A stretch of 64,000 nt of DNA from Hetaerina americana (Eukaryota; Arthropoda; Insecta; Odonata; Calopterygidae). The stretch lies in the NCBI GenBank assembly GCA_022747635.1, contig JAKTNV010000003.1:51396357-51460356 (forward strand). The letters are read 5' to 3'. This document shows positions 62,501 through 64,000 of the stretch, piece after piece; the stretch's first letter is position 1; every line of letters begins with the position of its first letter. The position numbers and the translations under genes were made by a program. The notes beneath the pieces are model-generated. The model was not told where the DNA came from. It made no database searches and saw only the letters and a list, made by a program, of their open reading frames with translations.

Positions 62501-63311
62501 ACTTAAAATTTAGGGCAATAGCTCAAATAGAATTAATGCATAAAAAGATACACTTGTTTTCAAACATTTGATATTGAATGCCATTAAAAGTGAAAGAACA
62601 CACAATGATATTTTCAAGACTACCAAATATTTCAAGTATTTGCTCATAATGCCAACCTTTTTCACACAAAAAGCTCAAAACAAAACCAAGATAGACTGAA
62701 ATGTTAACTCACCACTCTCATATCAATCCACTGGGCATGATCATAACGTAAGGTACCTTCCAGATCAGCAGTTAACTGAGATGGATCAATTAGCTTGGGA
62801 AGTGCTTCAAGGCTAAGTAGGCTGGTCTGTAAAAAATAATGCATAAAACATCTTTTTATAAAAAATCACTTTCATGCCAAACATGATAATTTTTTTTTAG
62901 GTACACACAATTTCAATGCTGCCAAATGTATCTGTTATTTCTCATGTTGATCCAGACACATAAATGAAGTCTAAAAAGCATTATCAATAGCAAACCATAA
63001 TGCTTGAATAGATATGTAATAGTATTGATATCACATGTAACAGTACTTTTTGAAAGATCTACTTTCAAGTGTCATTAGTTGGGTAAACTTTTGCAATGGA
63101 AATATTTTATACACTCACCTCAAATTTGTATTTGTGACTAGCTAAGGAGGTACGCTGTTTCTGCCAAAAATTATCCGGCTTTATGATGCATGCTAGATGA
63201 ACACTGCCAGGAAAATGCTCATGCAAGACTTTCAGTATTGGTTTCACAGTACCCCAGGTAGATCCACGCATATCAATAACAGCTGTAAAGCCCAACTCTC
63301 TTGCCTCCTCA
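2085..63311 (-). CDS. trio: Trio/Kalirin-type RhoGEF gene, partial, 27 exons
   Basis: This is the overall span of one minus-strand gene, interrupted by introns; exons are listed separately. The product matches Trio in domain order: end of SEC14/CRAL-TRIO, a long spectrin-repeat rod, a DH domain, a PH domain, then a Ser/Asp-rich linker that in Trio precedes an SH3 domain. All neighbouring exons join in frame through GT-AG sites; only the donor of the exon ending near 46,181-46,218 is ambiguous. About 1,630 codons are visible. The start codon and first SEC14 exons lie to the right of the window, and the SH3, second DH-PH and later exons lie to the left. Known family role: Rac/RhoG and RhoA activation in axon guidance and actin remodelling. 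Kalirin is the vertebrate paralogue; invertebrates usually have one gene, hence the symbol. Confidence 0.96.
2445..2510. repeat. (AT)33 microsatellite
   Basis: This is an uninterrupted AT dinucleotide run of 66 bp. It is flanked by CTTCAG on the left (2,435-2,440) and CTGAAG on the right (2,511-2,516), so the whole unit is a near-perfect palindrome able to extrude a hairpin or cruciform. It creates false open frames of Tyr-Ile repeats on both strands. Confidence 0.98.
4330..4373. repeat. Short triple tandem repeat
   Basis: Three copies of a 14-16 bp unit of the form TATGAAAAAAACT lie head to tail, the last one degenerate. It is a local slippage product in the long intron with no evident function. 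Confidence 0.7.
8480..8690. other. Purine-rich block (C/U-rich on trio sense strand)
   Basis: The + strand is almost all A and G with many GGAG and GAGG runs, so the trio pre-mRNA would be C/U-rich here. The minus-strand open frame through it (Ser/Pro-rich, up to 132 codons) follows from low complexity and has no family similarity. Similar blocks occur at 13.8-14.3 kb and 16.0-17.7 kb. Confidence 0.6.
13800..14290. other. Purine-rich block (C/U-rich on trio sense strand)
   Basis: This is another + strand G/A-rich block with long Ser/Pro-rich minus-strand open frames (up to 163 codons). I see no domain, signal peptide or splice pattern supporting a gene. The composition is like the blocks near 8.5 and 16-17.7 kb. 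Confidence 0.55.
15930..18060. other. GC- and CpG-rich, strand-asymmetric region
   Basis: This is the longest GC-rich patch in the window, purine-rich on + with many CpGs, and open on several frames (up to 189 codons, low complexity). It includes a (GCC)n-like tract followed by a donor-like GAG|GTAAGC on the + strand near 17,919. It could be a CpG-island promoter, for example for a short trio isoform or an antisense transcript, or merely biased sequence. I cannot decide from sequence alone. Confidence 0.4.
22140..22600. other. CpG-rich patch at the left edge of the CpG transition
   Basis: This GC-rich segment has many CpGs and short overlapping open frames on both strands, none with recognised similarity. 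It lies directly beside the point (22.6-22.9 kb) where CpG becomes rare for the remaining 40 kb. It could be a regulatory element or an internal promoter. Confidence 0.35.
25510..25720 (+). mobile_element. Possible tRNA-derived SINE
   Basis: A B-box-like GGGTTTGATTTCCGGG (about 25,553-25,568) follows a possible tRNA-like head by the usual distance, and a Pro/Cys-codon-like tail region continues without coding potential. The A box is poor. This could also be a degraded tRNA pseudogene. Confidence 0.35.
27230..27369 (-). CDS. trio: trio exon: PH domain C-terminal helix and linker
   Basis: This 140-nt exon encodes [20 protein letters not shown], the PH1 C-terminal helix, then a basic linker with [20 protein letters not shown]. 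The invariant PH Trp is present. It ends in phase 2 (AGC AG|GTATTG), and the next in-frame exon I can find is 25 kb away at 2,184. Confidence 0.95.
27743..27844 (-). CDS. trio: trio exon: PH domain, middle strand region
   Basis: This 102-nt phase 0-0 exon encodes [20 protein letters not shown] and then [14 protein letters not shown], the Trio PH1 beta-strand region. The acceptor is TTTTTATAG and the donor AAG|GTAATT. It contains no Met start and is missed by ORF calling. Confidence 0.96.
27958..28221 (-). CDS. trio: trio exon: end of DH and start of PH domain
   Basis: This 264-nt phase 0-0 exon begins [20 protein letters not shown], the last DH helix with the Asn-Asp pair that contacts Rac in Trio. 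It then enters the PH domain with [40 protein letters not shown] and YIYKNKLM. The acceptor is TTTTTCATAG and the donor ATG|GTATGA. Confidence 0.98.
28222..30126. other. trio: trio intron containing a Tigger relic
   Basis: This intron splits the DH domain exon pair ending at 30,127 from the DH/PH exon starting at 28,221. Apart from the transposase relic at 28,985-29,485, it is AT-rich with no features I can support. Confidence 0.7.
28985..29485 (-). pseudogene. Tigger/pogo-like transposase relic, N-terminal (CENP-B-type HTH)
   Basis: On the minus strand, broken frames read [16 protein letters not shown], then [20 protein letters not shown], typical of the helix-turn-helix of Tigger/pogo (JRK/CENP-B type) transposases. 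Further down, [19 protein letters not shown] resembles the second DNA-binding segment (GE.LSAD.EAA..F). Several stops and at least two frameshifts mean it is dead. Boundaries are approximate and no terminal repeats were seen. Confidence 0.7.
30127..30351 (-). CDS. trio: trio exon: first DH domain, C-terminal half
   Basis: This 225-nt phase 0-0 exon encodes [20 protein letters not shown] and then [20 protein letters not shown], the conserved region 3 helix of RhoGEFs that forms much of the GTPase-binding face. It ends GEIK. The acceptor is TTCTACAG and the donor AAG|GTGCAT. All hallmark residues of the helix are intact, so the domain should be active. Confidence 0.98.
30668..30914 (-). CDS. 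trio: trio exon: first DH (RhoGEF) domain, N-terminal half
   Basis: This 247-nt exon starts after TTTTTCCTACAG and encodes [20 protein letters not shown], conserved region 1 of the DH domain, with the Glu that contacts switch I of the GTPase in family members. It continues with [20 protein letters not shown] and [11 protein letters not shown]. In Trio this first DH domain exchanges nucleotide on Rac1 and RhoG. The donor is TGG|GTAAGT. Confidence 0.98.
31160..31333 (-). CDS. trio: trio exon: linker into the first DH domain
   Basis: This 174-nt exon encodes [20 protein letters not shown], a variable acidic linker, then [18 protein letters not shown]. The last motif directly precedes the DH domain in all Trio proteins. 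The donor lies inside the final Glu codon (GA|GTGAGT), and the codon is restored by the A that begins the next exon. Confidence 0.96.
31418..31563 (-). CDS. trio: trio exon: end of spectrin rod
   Basis: This 146-nt exon encodes [40 protein letters not shown] and FSSRMDKYR. It aligns with Trio TKERVKLLIQLADGFCDKGH. The acceptor is CTTTATAG and the donor TATAG|GTCAGT, phase 2. Confidence 0.97.
31793..32034 (-). CDS. trio: trio exon: last spectrin repeat, central part
   Basis: This 242-nt exon completes an Ala codon and reads [20 protein letters not shown], then [20 protein letters not shown] and [12 protein letters not shown]. It matches the segment of Trio just before its first DH domain. The acceptor is TGATTCCACAG and the donor AAA|GTAAGG. 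Confidence 0.97.
32736..33030 (-). CDS. trio: trio exon: spectrin repeat with Gly-rich loop
   Basis: This 295-nt exon encodes [20 protein letters not shown], identical in pattern to Trio, then a Gly/Ser-rich loop ([15 protein letters not shown]), then [20 protein letters not shown]. The flanks are strongly conserved while the loop is longer and glycine-rich compared with vertebrates. The acceptor is TTTGTTGCAG and the donor AAAG|GTATTT, ending in phase 1. Confidence 0.96.
33133..33324 (-). CDS. trio: trio exon: spectrin repeat, helices B-C
   Basis: This 192-nt phase 0-0 exon encodes [20 protein letters not shown], then [20 protein letters not shown] and [11 protein letters not shown]. It matches Trio nearly residue by residue in pattern (KTHQSALQV, QANHYD, VAFYKTSEQ). 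The acceptor is TTTTTTGATAG and the donor CAG|GTATGT. Confidence 0.97.
33481..33645. repeat. Tandem duplication, 83-bp unit
   Basis: Units 33,481-33,563 and 33,564-33,645 are nearly identical, differing at about two positions (TATAGTCGT versus TACAGTCAT). Such high identity points to a recent local duplication inside the trio intron, just 157 nt upstream of the exon at 33,324 in gene orientation. Confidence 0.95.
33960..34540 (+). pseudogene. Tigger/pogo-like transposase relic, catalytic part
   Basis: On the + strand, interrupted frames read [15 protein letters not shown], then [20 protein letters not shown], then [10 protein letters not shown] and [20 protein letters not shown]. These are successive landmarks of the DDE region of Tigger/pogo (TIGD-like) transposases. 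Stops and frameshifts break the frame. It is in the opposite orientation to the relic at 29 kb, which covers the N-terminal part, so they are separate or rearranged insertions. Confidence 0.75.
34918..35139. repeat. Tandem duplication, 111-bp unit
   Basis: Two diverged units begin TATAGTGCATGCCACATTAA (34,918 and 35,029) and share AGACCTATACAGACTT and ATGCCATATTTTGTTT near their ends. The copies differ at several sites, so this duplication is older than the one at 33.5 kb. Confidence 0.92.
35659..35778 (-). CDS. trio: trio exon: spectrin repeat, helix A
   Basis: This 120-nt phase 0-0 exon encodes [20 protein letters not shown] and then [19 protein letters not shown]. It is one of the most conserved pieces of the rod (vertebrate VLGWIRNGESMLNAGLITAS). 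The acceptor is CCATAG and the donor GAG|GTTAGT. No in-frame ATG-led ORF of useful size covers it, so simple ORF scans miss it. Confidence 0.96.
36233..36415 (-). CDS. trio: trio exon: spectrin repeat, helices B-C
   Basis: This 183-nt phase 0-0 exon encodes [20 protein letters not shown] and later [20 protein letters not shown] and [16 protein letters not shown], closely following Trio (VQDLLEFLHEKQQELDLAAE). The acceptor is CACTTTTCCAG and the donor CAG|GTAAAG. Confidence 0.95.
36416..37605. other. trio: trio intron, no further features
   Basis: This is AT-rich intronic sequence between two spectrin-repeat exons. I see no repeats with clear boundaries, no RNA gene and no coding potential. 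Confidence 0.7.
37606..37776 (-). CDS. trio: trio exon: spectrin repeat, helices A-B
   Basis: This 171-nt phase 0-0 exon encodes [20 protein letters not shown] and then [18 protein letters not shown]. It matches the Trio segment ending VIHQGQDLLQ. The acceptor is TATTTTTTAG. The donor CAA|GTAGGT is chosen because it joins in phase to the exon at 36,415; a GTATCC site 4 nt further on would break the frame. Confidence 0.93.
38201..39509 (-). mobile_element. Degenerate mariner-family element, about 1.3 kb
   Basis: The ends match as imperfect inverted repeats (AAGGCCTGATCAAAAA on the left, AAGGTCTGTGCAAAAA read inward on the right) near TA dinucleotides. The 1.3-kb size is that of a complete mariner. 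Minus-strand frames include [20 protein letters not shown], the N-terminal HTH, then [20 protein letters not shown] and [14 protein letters not shown]. The frame is broken repeatedly and the second catalytic Asp motif HHDN reads HHGP, so it is inactive. CpG is low, as in the surroundings, so it is an old copy. Confidence 0.88.
39987..40158 (-). CDS. trio: trio exon: spectrin repeat, helix C
   Basis: This 172-nt exon starts after CAAATTAG and encodes [20 protein letters not shown], then [20 protein letters not shown] and the [12 protein letters not shown] signature of Trio rods. The donor, GAG|GTTAAT, is weak but gives phase 0, matching the next exon. The mariner at 38,201-39,509 lies just downstream in the intron. 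Confidence 0.94.
40159..41784. other. trio: trio intron, right of exon at 39,987
   Basis: This is AT-rich intron with no gene or repeat that I can define. Open frames are short. It borders the mariner relics that begin at about 41,785. Confidence 0.6.
41785..42310 (-). mobile_element. mariner relic, C-terminal half (minus strand)
   Basis: The left end reads CGAGAGTAACCTCAAAAATA after a TA, like a mariner terminal repeat. The minus-strand frame at 41,867-42,049 encodes [20 protein letters not shown] and then [20 protein letters not shown], ending NYVEK, a typical mariner transposase C-terminus. The upstream part is too decayed to read. It faces a second copy at 42,440. Confidence 0.75.
42440..42600 (+). 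mobile_element. mariner C-terminal fragment (plus strand), inverted relative to neighbour
   Basis: The + strand reads [20 protein letters not shown] and ends VNYIEK, clearly a copy of the same C-terminus found on the minus strand at 41,867-42,049. The two therefore form an inverted pair with about 410 bp between them. Confidence 0.75.
42605..43030 (+). mobile_element. Second mariner-type transposase fragment (plus strand)
   Basis: The frame encodes [20 protein letters not shown], then [17 protein letters not shown] and, after a stop at 42,845, [20 protein letters not shown] and [11 protein letters not shown]. These are the second and third catalytic regions and C-terminus of a different mariner lineage from the flanking copy. 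The HHDN aspartate is replaced (HHHN), so it is inactive. The 3' end carries AATAAA-like sequence and is duplicated at 43,148. Confidence 0.75.
42971..43201. repeat. Duplicated mariner 3' end
   Basis: GTAGACTAAATTTTG followed by AATAAAGTTTTTATGGCC occurs at 42,971-43,024 and again at 43,148-43,201 in the same orientation. The 123-bp spacer is unrelated. This suggests a second truncated insertion or a slippage event at the end of the element. Confidence 0.85.
43751..43935 (-). CDS. trio: trio exon: spectrin repeat with acidic loop
   Basis: This 185-nt exon encodes [20 protein letters not shown] and continues with an Ala/Gln-rich helix. The Glu-rich loop ([11 protein letters not shown]) replaces a Val/Asp segment in vertebrate Trio. 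The acceptor is TATTTTCAG and the donor CTAAG|GTAGTT, phase 2. The split arginine codon is completed by the G at 40,158, across a 3.6-kb intron holding mariner relics. Confidence 0.94.
44037..44228 (-). CDS. trio: trio exon: spectrin repeat, helices B-C
   Basis: This 192-nt phase 0-0 exon encodes [20 protein letters not shown] followed by an Arg-rich helix [20 protein letters not shown]. It aligns with Trio NTYTNADKLLEAAEQLAQTG. The acceptor is ATTTTCAG and the donor GAA|GTAAGT. Confidence 0.96.
44311..44433 (-). CDS. trio: trio exon: spectrin repeat, helix A
   Basis: This 123-nt phase 0-0 exon encodes [20 protein letters not shown] and ends HEHFENVAQ. It aligns with the Trio stretch VLDWIENHGEAFLSKHTGVG. 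The acceptor is TGCACAG and the donor CAA|GTATGT. It is separated from the next exon by an intron of only 82 nt, the shortest in the window. Confidence 0.96.
44534..44845 (-). CDS. trio: trio exon: glycine-rich insert plus spectrin helix
   Basis: This 312-nt phase 0-0 exon starts after CTTTGCAG. Its first half encodes a glycine-rich stretch, with runs such as [18 protein letters not shown], that vertebrate Trio does not have at this point. The second half ([20 protein letters not shown], then [16 protein letters not shown]) is a canonical Trio spectrin helix. The donor is CAG|GTATTT. The glycine run lies between repeats, so it probably forms a flexible linker. Confidence 0.93.
45745..45845 (+). 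mobile_element. Possible tRNA-derived SINE fragment
   Basis: TGGTGGCACAGTG (about 45,751-45,763) resembles an A box, and TTTAACTTCAATTCA about 40 nt later resembles a B box. The spacing suits a tRNA head, but both boxes are imperfect and there is no clear tail. Confidence 0.35.
46181..46310 (-). CDS. trio: trio exon: divergent spectrin repeat segment, 3' border uncertain
   Basis: The exon begins after TTCTTCGCAG with [20 protein letters not shown], corresponding to the Trio region DGKALLDVLQRP. Its end is unsure. The best-looking donor is GTGG|GTAAAC (end 46,181, phase 1). A weaker one, CAT|GTAGGC (end 46,218, phase 0), joins directly to the standard acceptor of the next exon. The longer form stays in frame only if the next exon uses an acceptor 13 nt further in. 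This is the least conserved exon of the rod. Confidence 0.75.
46311..49144. other. trio: trio intron, featureless
   Basis: This is 2.8 kb of AT-rich, CpG-poor intron. I looked for transposase, reverse transcriptase and RNA motifs and found none. Runs of A and T occur but no defined repeat. Confidence 0.65.
49145..49276 (-). CDS. trio: trio exon: spectrin repeat, helix A
   Basis: This 132-nt phase 0-0 exon encodes [20 protein letters not shown] and then [13 protein letters not shown] and AYTE. The IHHHQ.LYE signature is typical of Trio at this place. The acceptor is TTTTTCCCAG and the donor GAG|GTATGT. Confidence 0.94.
49464..49535. repeat. Dispersed repeat copy 1 (72 bp)
   Basis: This 72-bp stretch is over 90 percent identical to 51,194-51,266, with the shared core ATTAAATTCCCTATCATTGC and continuing through GCAAAAGTATTTTGA. 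The two copies are in the same orientation in two neighbouring trio introns. Both are probably pieces of an unidentified interspersed repeat. Confidence 0.9.
50868..51059 (-). CDS. trio: trio exon: spectrin repeat, helices B-C
   Basis: This 192-nt phase 0-0 exon reads [20 protein letters not shown] and later [20 protein letters not shown], aligning directly with Trio. It ends AEQ before a weak donor, GTAGAA. Two other exons (44,037-44,228 and 33,133-33,324) have the same 192-nt length and the same place in their repeats. Confidence 0.94.
51194..51266. repeat. Dispersed repeat copy 2 (73 bp)
   Basis: This copy differs from the one at 49,464 by about three substitutions and one inserted T. It lies 1.7 kb away, in the next intron, with a trio exon (50,868-51,059) between the copies. 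Confidence 0.9.
51993..52115 (-). CDS. trio: trio exon: spectrin repeat, helix A
   Basis: This 123-nt, phase 0-0 exon encodes [20 protein letters not shown] and then [13 protein letters not shown], as in Trio spectrin repeats. The acceptor is TTTTCAG and the donor ATG|GTAAGT. The initial Met is an internal codon, not a start. Its length equals that of the exon at 44,311-44,433. Confidence 0.95.
52116..53713. other. trio: trio intron, featureless part
   Basis: This AT-rich intron between spectrin exons shows no coding or repeat structure that I can recognise before the Penelope-like fragment begins at about 53,714. Confidence 0.6.
53745..53785 (-). ncRNA. Hammerhead-like motif at the Penelope fragment end
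   Basis: On the minus strand CTGATGA (53,781-53,775) is followed by stem II TGCCAA/TTGGT with loop AAG, then GAAAC and the partly self-complementary ACGTGT. The invariant hammerhead bases are present, but I cannot find a good stem I, so this copy is probably inactive. Confidence 0.4.
54375..54650 (-). pseudogene. GIY-YIG endonuclease domain of a Penelope-like element (broken)
   Basis: The minus-strand frame reads [17 protein letters not shown], then [20 protein letters not shown] and IKIRAQE. The spaced MYKLKC and YYVGQTSR segments correspond to the GIY-YIG motif pair and following Arg of Penelope-type endonucleases; the second tyrosine motif is YVG rather than YIG. A frameshift follows soon after IKIRAQE. 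Only the endonuclease end of the polyprotein remains. Confidence 0.8.
55112..55364 (-). CDS. trio: trio exon: Ser/Gly linker and spectrin repeat helix
   Basis: This 253-nt exon starts with a Ser/Gly/Asp-rich linker ([20 protein letters not shown]) and continues into [20 protein letters not shown]. The second part is almost identical in pattern to vertebrate Trio, whereas the linker is lineage-specific in composition. The acceptor is AATGTAG and the donor AAG|GTTAGT, ending in phase 0 just before the Trp-containing helix of the next exon. Confidence 0.95.
55365..56090. other. trio: trio intron, featureless part
   Basis: This AT-rich intron lies upstream of the exon at 55,364 in gene orientation. 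I see no coding signal or defined repeat before the pseudo-LTR-like segment that starts near 56,100. Confidence 0.55.
56100..56565 (+). mobile_element. Penelope-type pseudo-LTR-like fragment (plus strand)
   Basis: A C-rich tract (about 56,370-56,450), a TATA-like CTATATAAG (56,456-56,464) and a hammerhead-type core at 56,484-56,527 occur in the same order and spacing as at 1-250 and, reversed, at 53.8 kb. No coding part is present, so it may be a solo or non-autonomous copy. Its left limit is uncertain. Confidence 0.5.
56484..56527 (+). ncRNA. Hammerhead-like ribozyme motif, one core change
   Basis: TTGATGA (56,490-56,496) replaces the canonical CTGATGA (an extra or substituted T). Stem II GATGC/GCATC with loop GCA is perfect, followed by GAA and ACCATGGT, whose centre CCATGG is self-complementary. 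A C cleavage position follows, and GTGA can pair with TTAC upstream as stem I. All stems form, but the core change probably impairs cleavage. Confidence 0.5.
56943..57151. mobile_element. 209-bp palindromic insertion with 21-bp target-site duplication
   Basis: AGTAATACAC-AGTCAAATTT is present at 56,922-56,942 and 57,152-57,172 (one mismatch in 21 bp), bracketing the insert. Inside, 56,941-57,011 and 57,022-57,092 are inverted copies of each other with a 10-bp centre. Each arm carries TGATGATG, a short stem II, GAAACCGGTC and an AATAAA-like signal, so the insert looks like two truncated hammerhead-bearing element ends joined head to head. Confidence 0.85.
57830..58985 (-). pseudogene. Non-LTR retrotransposon (LINE) reverse transcriptase relic
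   Basis: On the minus strand, broken frames give [12 protein letters not shown], then [19 protein letters not shown], then [10 protein letters not shown], the reverse-transcriptase motifs that include the catalytic ADD. Nearer the 3' end, [15 protein letters not shown] matches the C-terminal EAFEMW.WRR motif of LINE polyproteins. Many stops and frameshifts are present. I cannot name the clade with confidence. The long + strand C/T-rich appearance is just the complement of this coding relic. Confidence 0.8.
59200..59399 (-). CDS. trio: trio exon: first spectrin-like repeat
   Basis: This 200-nt exon opens [20 protein letters not shown] and contains [20 protein letters not shown], matching the first spectrin-like segment of Trio. 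The acceptor is TTATGTTTTAG and the donor AAAG followed by GTCAGT. It ends in phase 2, and the split AG+G arginine codon is completed by the next exon at 55,364. A mariner copy sits in the 3.3-kb intron upstream of it. Confidence 0.95.
59400..60472. other. trio: trio intron left of the mariner insertion
   Basis: AT-rich, CpG-poor intron between the first spectrin exon and the mariner at 60,473. I see no features. Confidence 0.6.
60473..61776 (-). mobile_element. Nearly intact mariner element, 1,304 bp, with long inverted ends
   Basis: The element is flanked by TA on both sides (60,471-60,472 and 61,777-61,778) and begins CCTTGATCAAAAAGTTCCCG at both ends read inward. The inverted repeats are unusually long, 126 bp on the left (60,473-60,598) and 147 bp on the right (61,630-61,776); the left one lacks 22 bp present in the right. 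CpG is frequent, unlike the surrounding intron, which suggests a recent insertion. The transposase is broken (see its own entry), so it can move only if helped in trans. Confidence 0.95.
60479..61574 (-). pseudogene. mariner transposase, frameshifted, first catalytic Asp lost
   Basis: The likely start is the Met of [20 protein letters not shown] at 61,574. The N-terminal [15 protein letters not shown] and LVPKDLN segments are present. The first catalytic motif reads TGGETW where mariners have TGDE. The second is HHDNAPSH and the third PDLAPCDFF, with 34 residues between the Asp residues, the D34D spacing of true mariners. A one-base frameshift lies in the 8-T run at 61,016-61,023, splitting the protein in two frames. 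Two separate lesions make it non-functional. Confidence 0.93.
61779..62712. other. trio: trio intron right of the mariner insertion
   Basis: AT-rich, CpG-poor intron up to the exon ending at 62,713. No features are visible. Confidence 0.6.
62713..62826 (-). CDS. trio: trio exon: end of SEC14/CRAL-TRIO domain
   Basis: This 114-nt, phase 0 to 0 exon starts after TTTTTTACAG and ends at GTG before GTGAGT. It reads [19 protein letters not shown] and then a [10 protein letters not shown] segment, which aligns with the end of the Trio SEC14 domain. It is too short and methionine-poor to stand out in an ORF scan but has both splice sites and clear family similarity. Confidence 0.95.
63119..63311 (-). 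CDS. trio: trio exon: SEC14/CRAL-TRIO domain, central part
   Basis: This 193-nt exon follows an acceptor reading TTATTTTAG and ends GAG before GTGAGT. It encodes [17 protein letters not shown] and later [13 protein letters not shown], both hallmark stretches of the Trio SEC14/CRAL-TRIO lipid-binding domain. The first base completes a codon begun in an exon outside the window, so this is not the start of the protein. In the Trio family this N-terminal domain helps membrane association. Confidence 0.96.
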
Positions 63312-64000
63312 CTAAAATAAATTGATATAAAAGAATGAGTAACTTAATTCCTACAAAAAATAAAATGCCTAATTTGTTTTTAAAATTTGACATAATCATG
63401 AAATACAAAGTTATTATATTTATTTCCAAAGCTGGATTGTTGAAATTGTTTTTACATTGAATTCATGGAATTCATAAATATTACAGAATCTGCCACCTTG
63501 ACTTGGGTAGCATATGAACTGTCTGCAGGCATGAGATATTAAAAAGATTTCAAGGCATATGTAACACATAACACATAACTTGAGAGCAGCTGGTGATAAT
63601 ACTTCCTGGGTAAGTCATTCTTGTAATTTTAAGTATTGTTTTAAGAAAAATTTCATAATTCAAAGTAAATTAACATAATATGATAAAATACAAGCATAAA
63701 TGACTTTTTCTTTGTGAATGATTAGCTTGAGTTTCATTGAATTTAGCTATGCAAAAGTTAAAATATATCTTCCAAGTATAAATTTAATAATTTTGGATGT
63801 TAAAATTTACTGTTATCTCAATAGGGCATTTTGTCCTATGACAAATTGAAAAATATCTGTAATTTAGTCCATCTCATTAATCGTAGTCACTAATATCATT
63901 CTTTTATAATATTAATAGCAAATTTCACACCATAAATTTTTTAATGCATGCATTTAATAAAAAAATATTTTTACTTATGAATATGAAAATAAATACATAT
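63312..64000. other. trio: trio intron at the window edge
   Basis: This is AT-rich sequence upstream of the SEC14 exon in gene orientation. I searched the minus strand for the preceding SEC14 exon (expected to end with two bases of a split codon) and found no match, so it lies outside the window. Confidence 0.65.

Noticed and set aside
1..64000. A novel multi-gene system, CRISPR array, operon or toxin-antitoxin pair
   Set aside because: The window is intron-rich animal DNA with a single host gene and decayed transposons; nothing supports a prokaryote-type system.

Overview
The window is a stretch of animal, almost certainly arthropod and probably insect, nuclear DNA: AT-rich, intron-dense, GT-AG introns, and littered with degraded mariner, Tigger/pogo, Penelope-like and LINE copies. 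It is dominated by one gene read on the minus strand, a Trio/Kalirin-type Rho guanine-nucleotide exchange factor (trio). I can place 27 exons, each with an acceptor and donor and each joining its neighbours in frame. They run from the C-terminal part of the SEC14/CRAL-TRIO domain (63,311) through the spectrin-repeat rod and the first DH-PH module (30,914 to 27,230). The last exon, at 2,085-2,184, lies about 25 kb further on and leads towards the first SH3 domain. The 5' end (start codon, most of SEC14) lies beyond base 64,000. The 3' half (SH3, second DH-PH, any kinase domain) lies before base 1. The visible coding part is about 4.9 kb, roughly 1,630 codons.

Layout from left to right. 1-620 is a pseudo-LTR-like repeat carrying a good hammerhead-ribozyme motif. 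2,085-2,184 is the isolated trio exon. 2,185-27,229 is one intron of 25 kb with no convincing gene, holding an (AT)33 microsatellite and several blocks that are strongly C/U-rich on the trio sense strand. 27,230-63,311 holds the other 26 exons. The introns there carry two Tigger/pogo relics, two tandem duplications, three mariner loci, a LINE relic, a Penelope-like fragment with a GIY-YIG domain, a second hammerhead-bearing fragment, and a 209-bp palindromic insertion flanked by a 21-bp duplication.

At larger scale, CpG is common left of about 22.6 kb and becomes rare to the right of about 22.9 kb, inside the long trio intron. The mariner at 60.5-61.8 kb is an exception and looks recent. This suggests that the 5' part of the gene is (or was) germline-methylated while the 3' intron and the exon at 2.1 kb are not, so the organism probably has a working CpG methylation system.

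The protein is expected to be a cytoplasmic, membrane-associated scaffold that activates Rac/RhoG through its first DH-PH module; Trio family members act in axon guidance and actin control. I found no rRNA or tRNA genes, CRISPR arrays or bacterial features, and no evidence of a new multi-gene system. The most unusual items are the family of hammerhead-type motifs with self-complementary stem III, the CpG boundary inside one gene, and the glycine-rich insertions in the spectrin rod.
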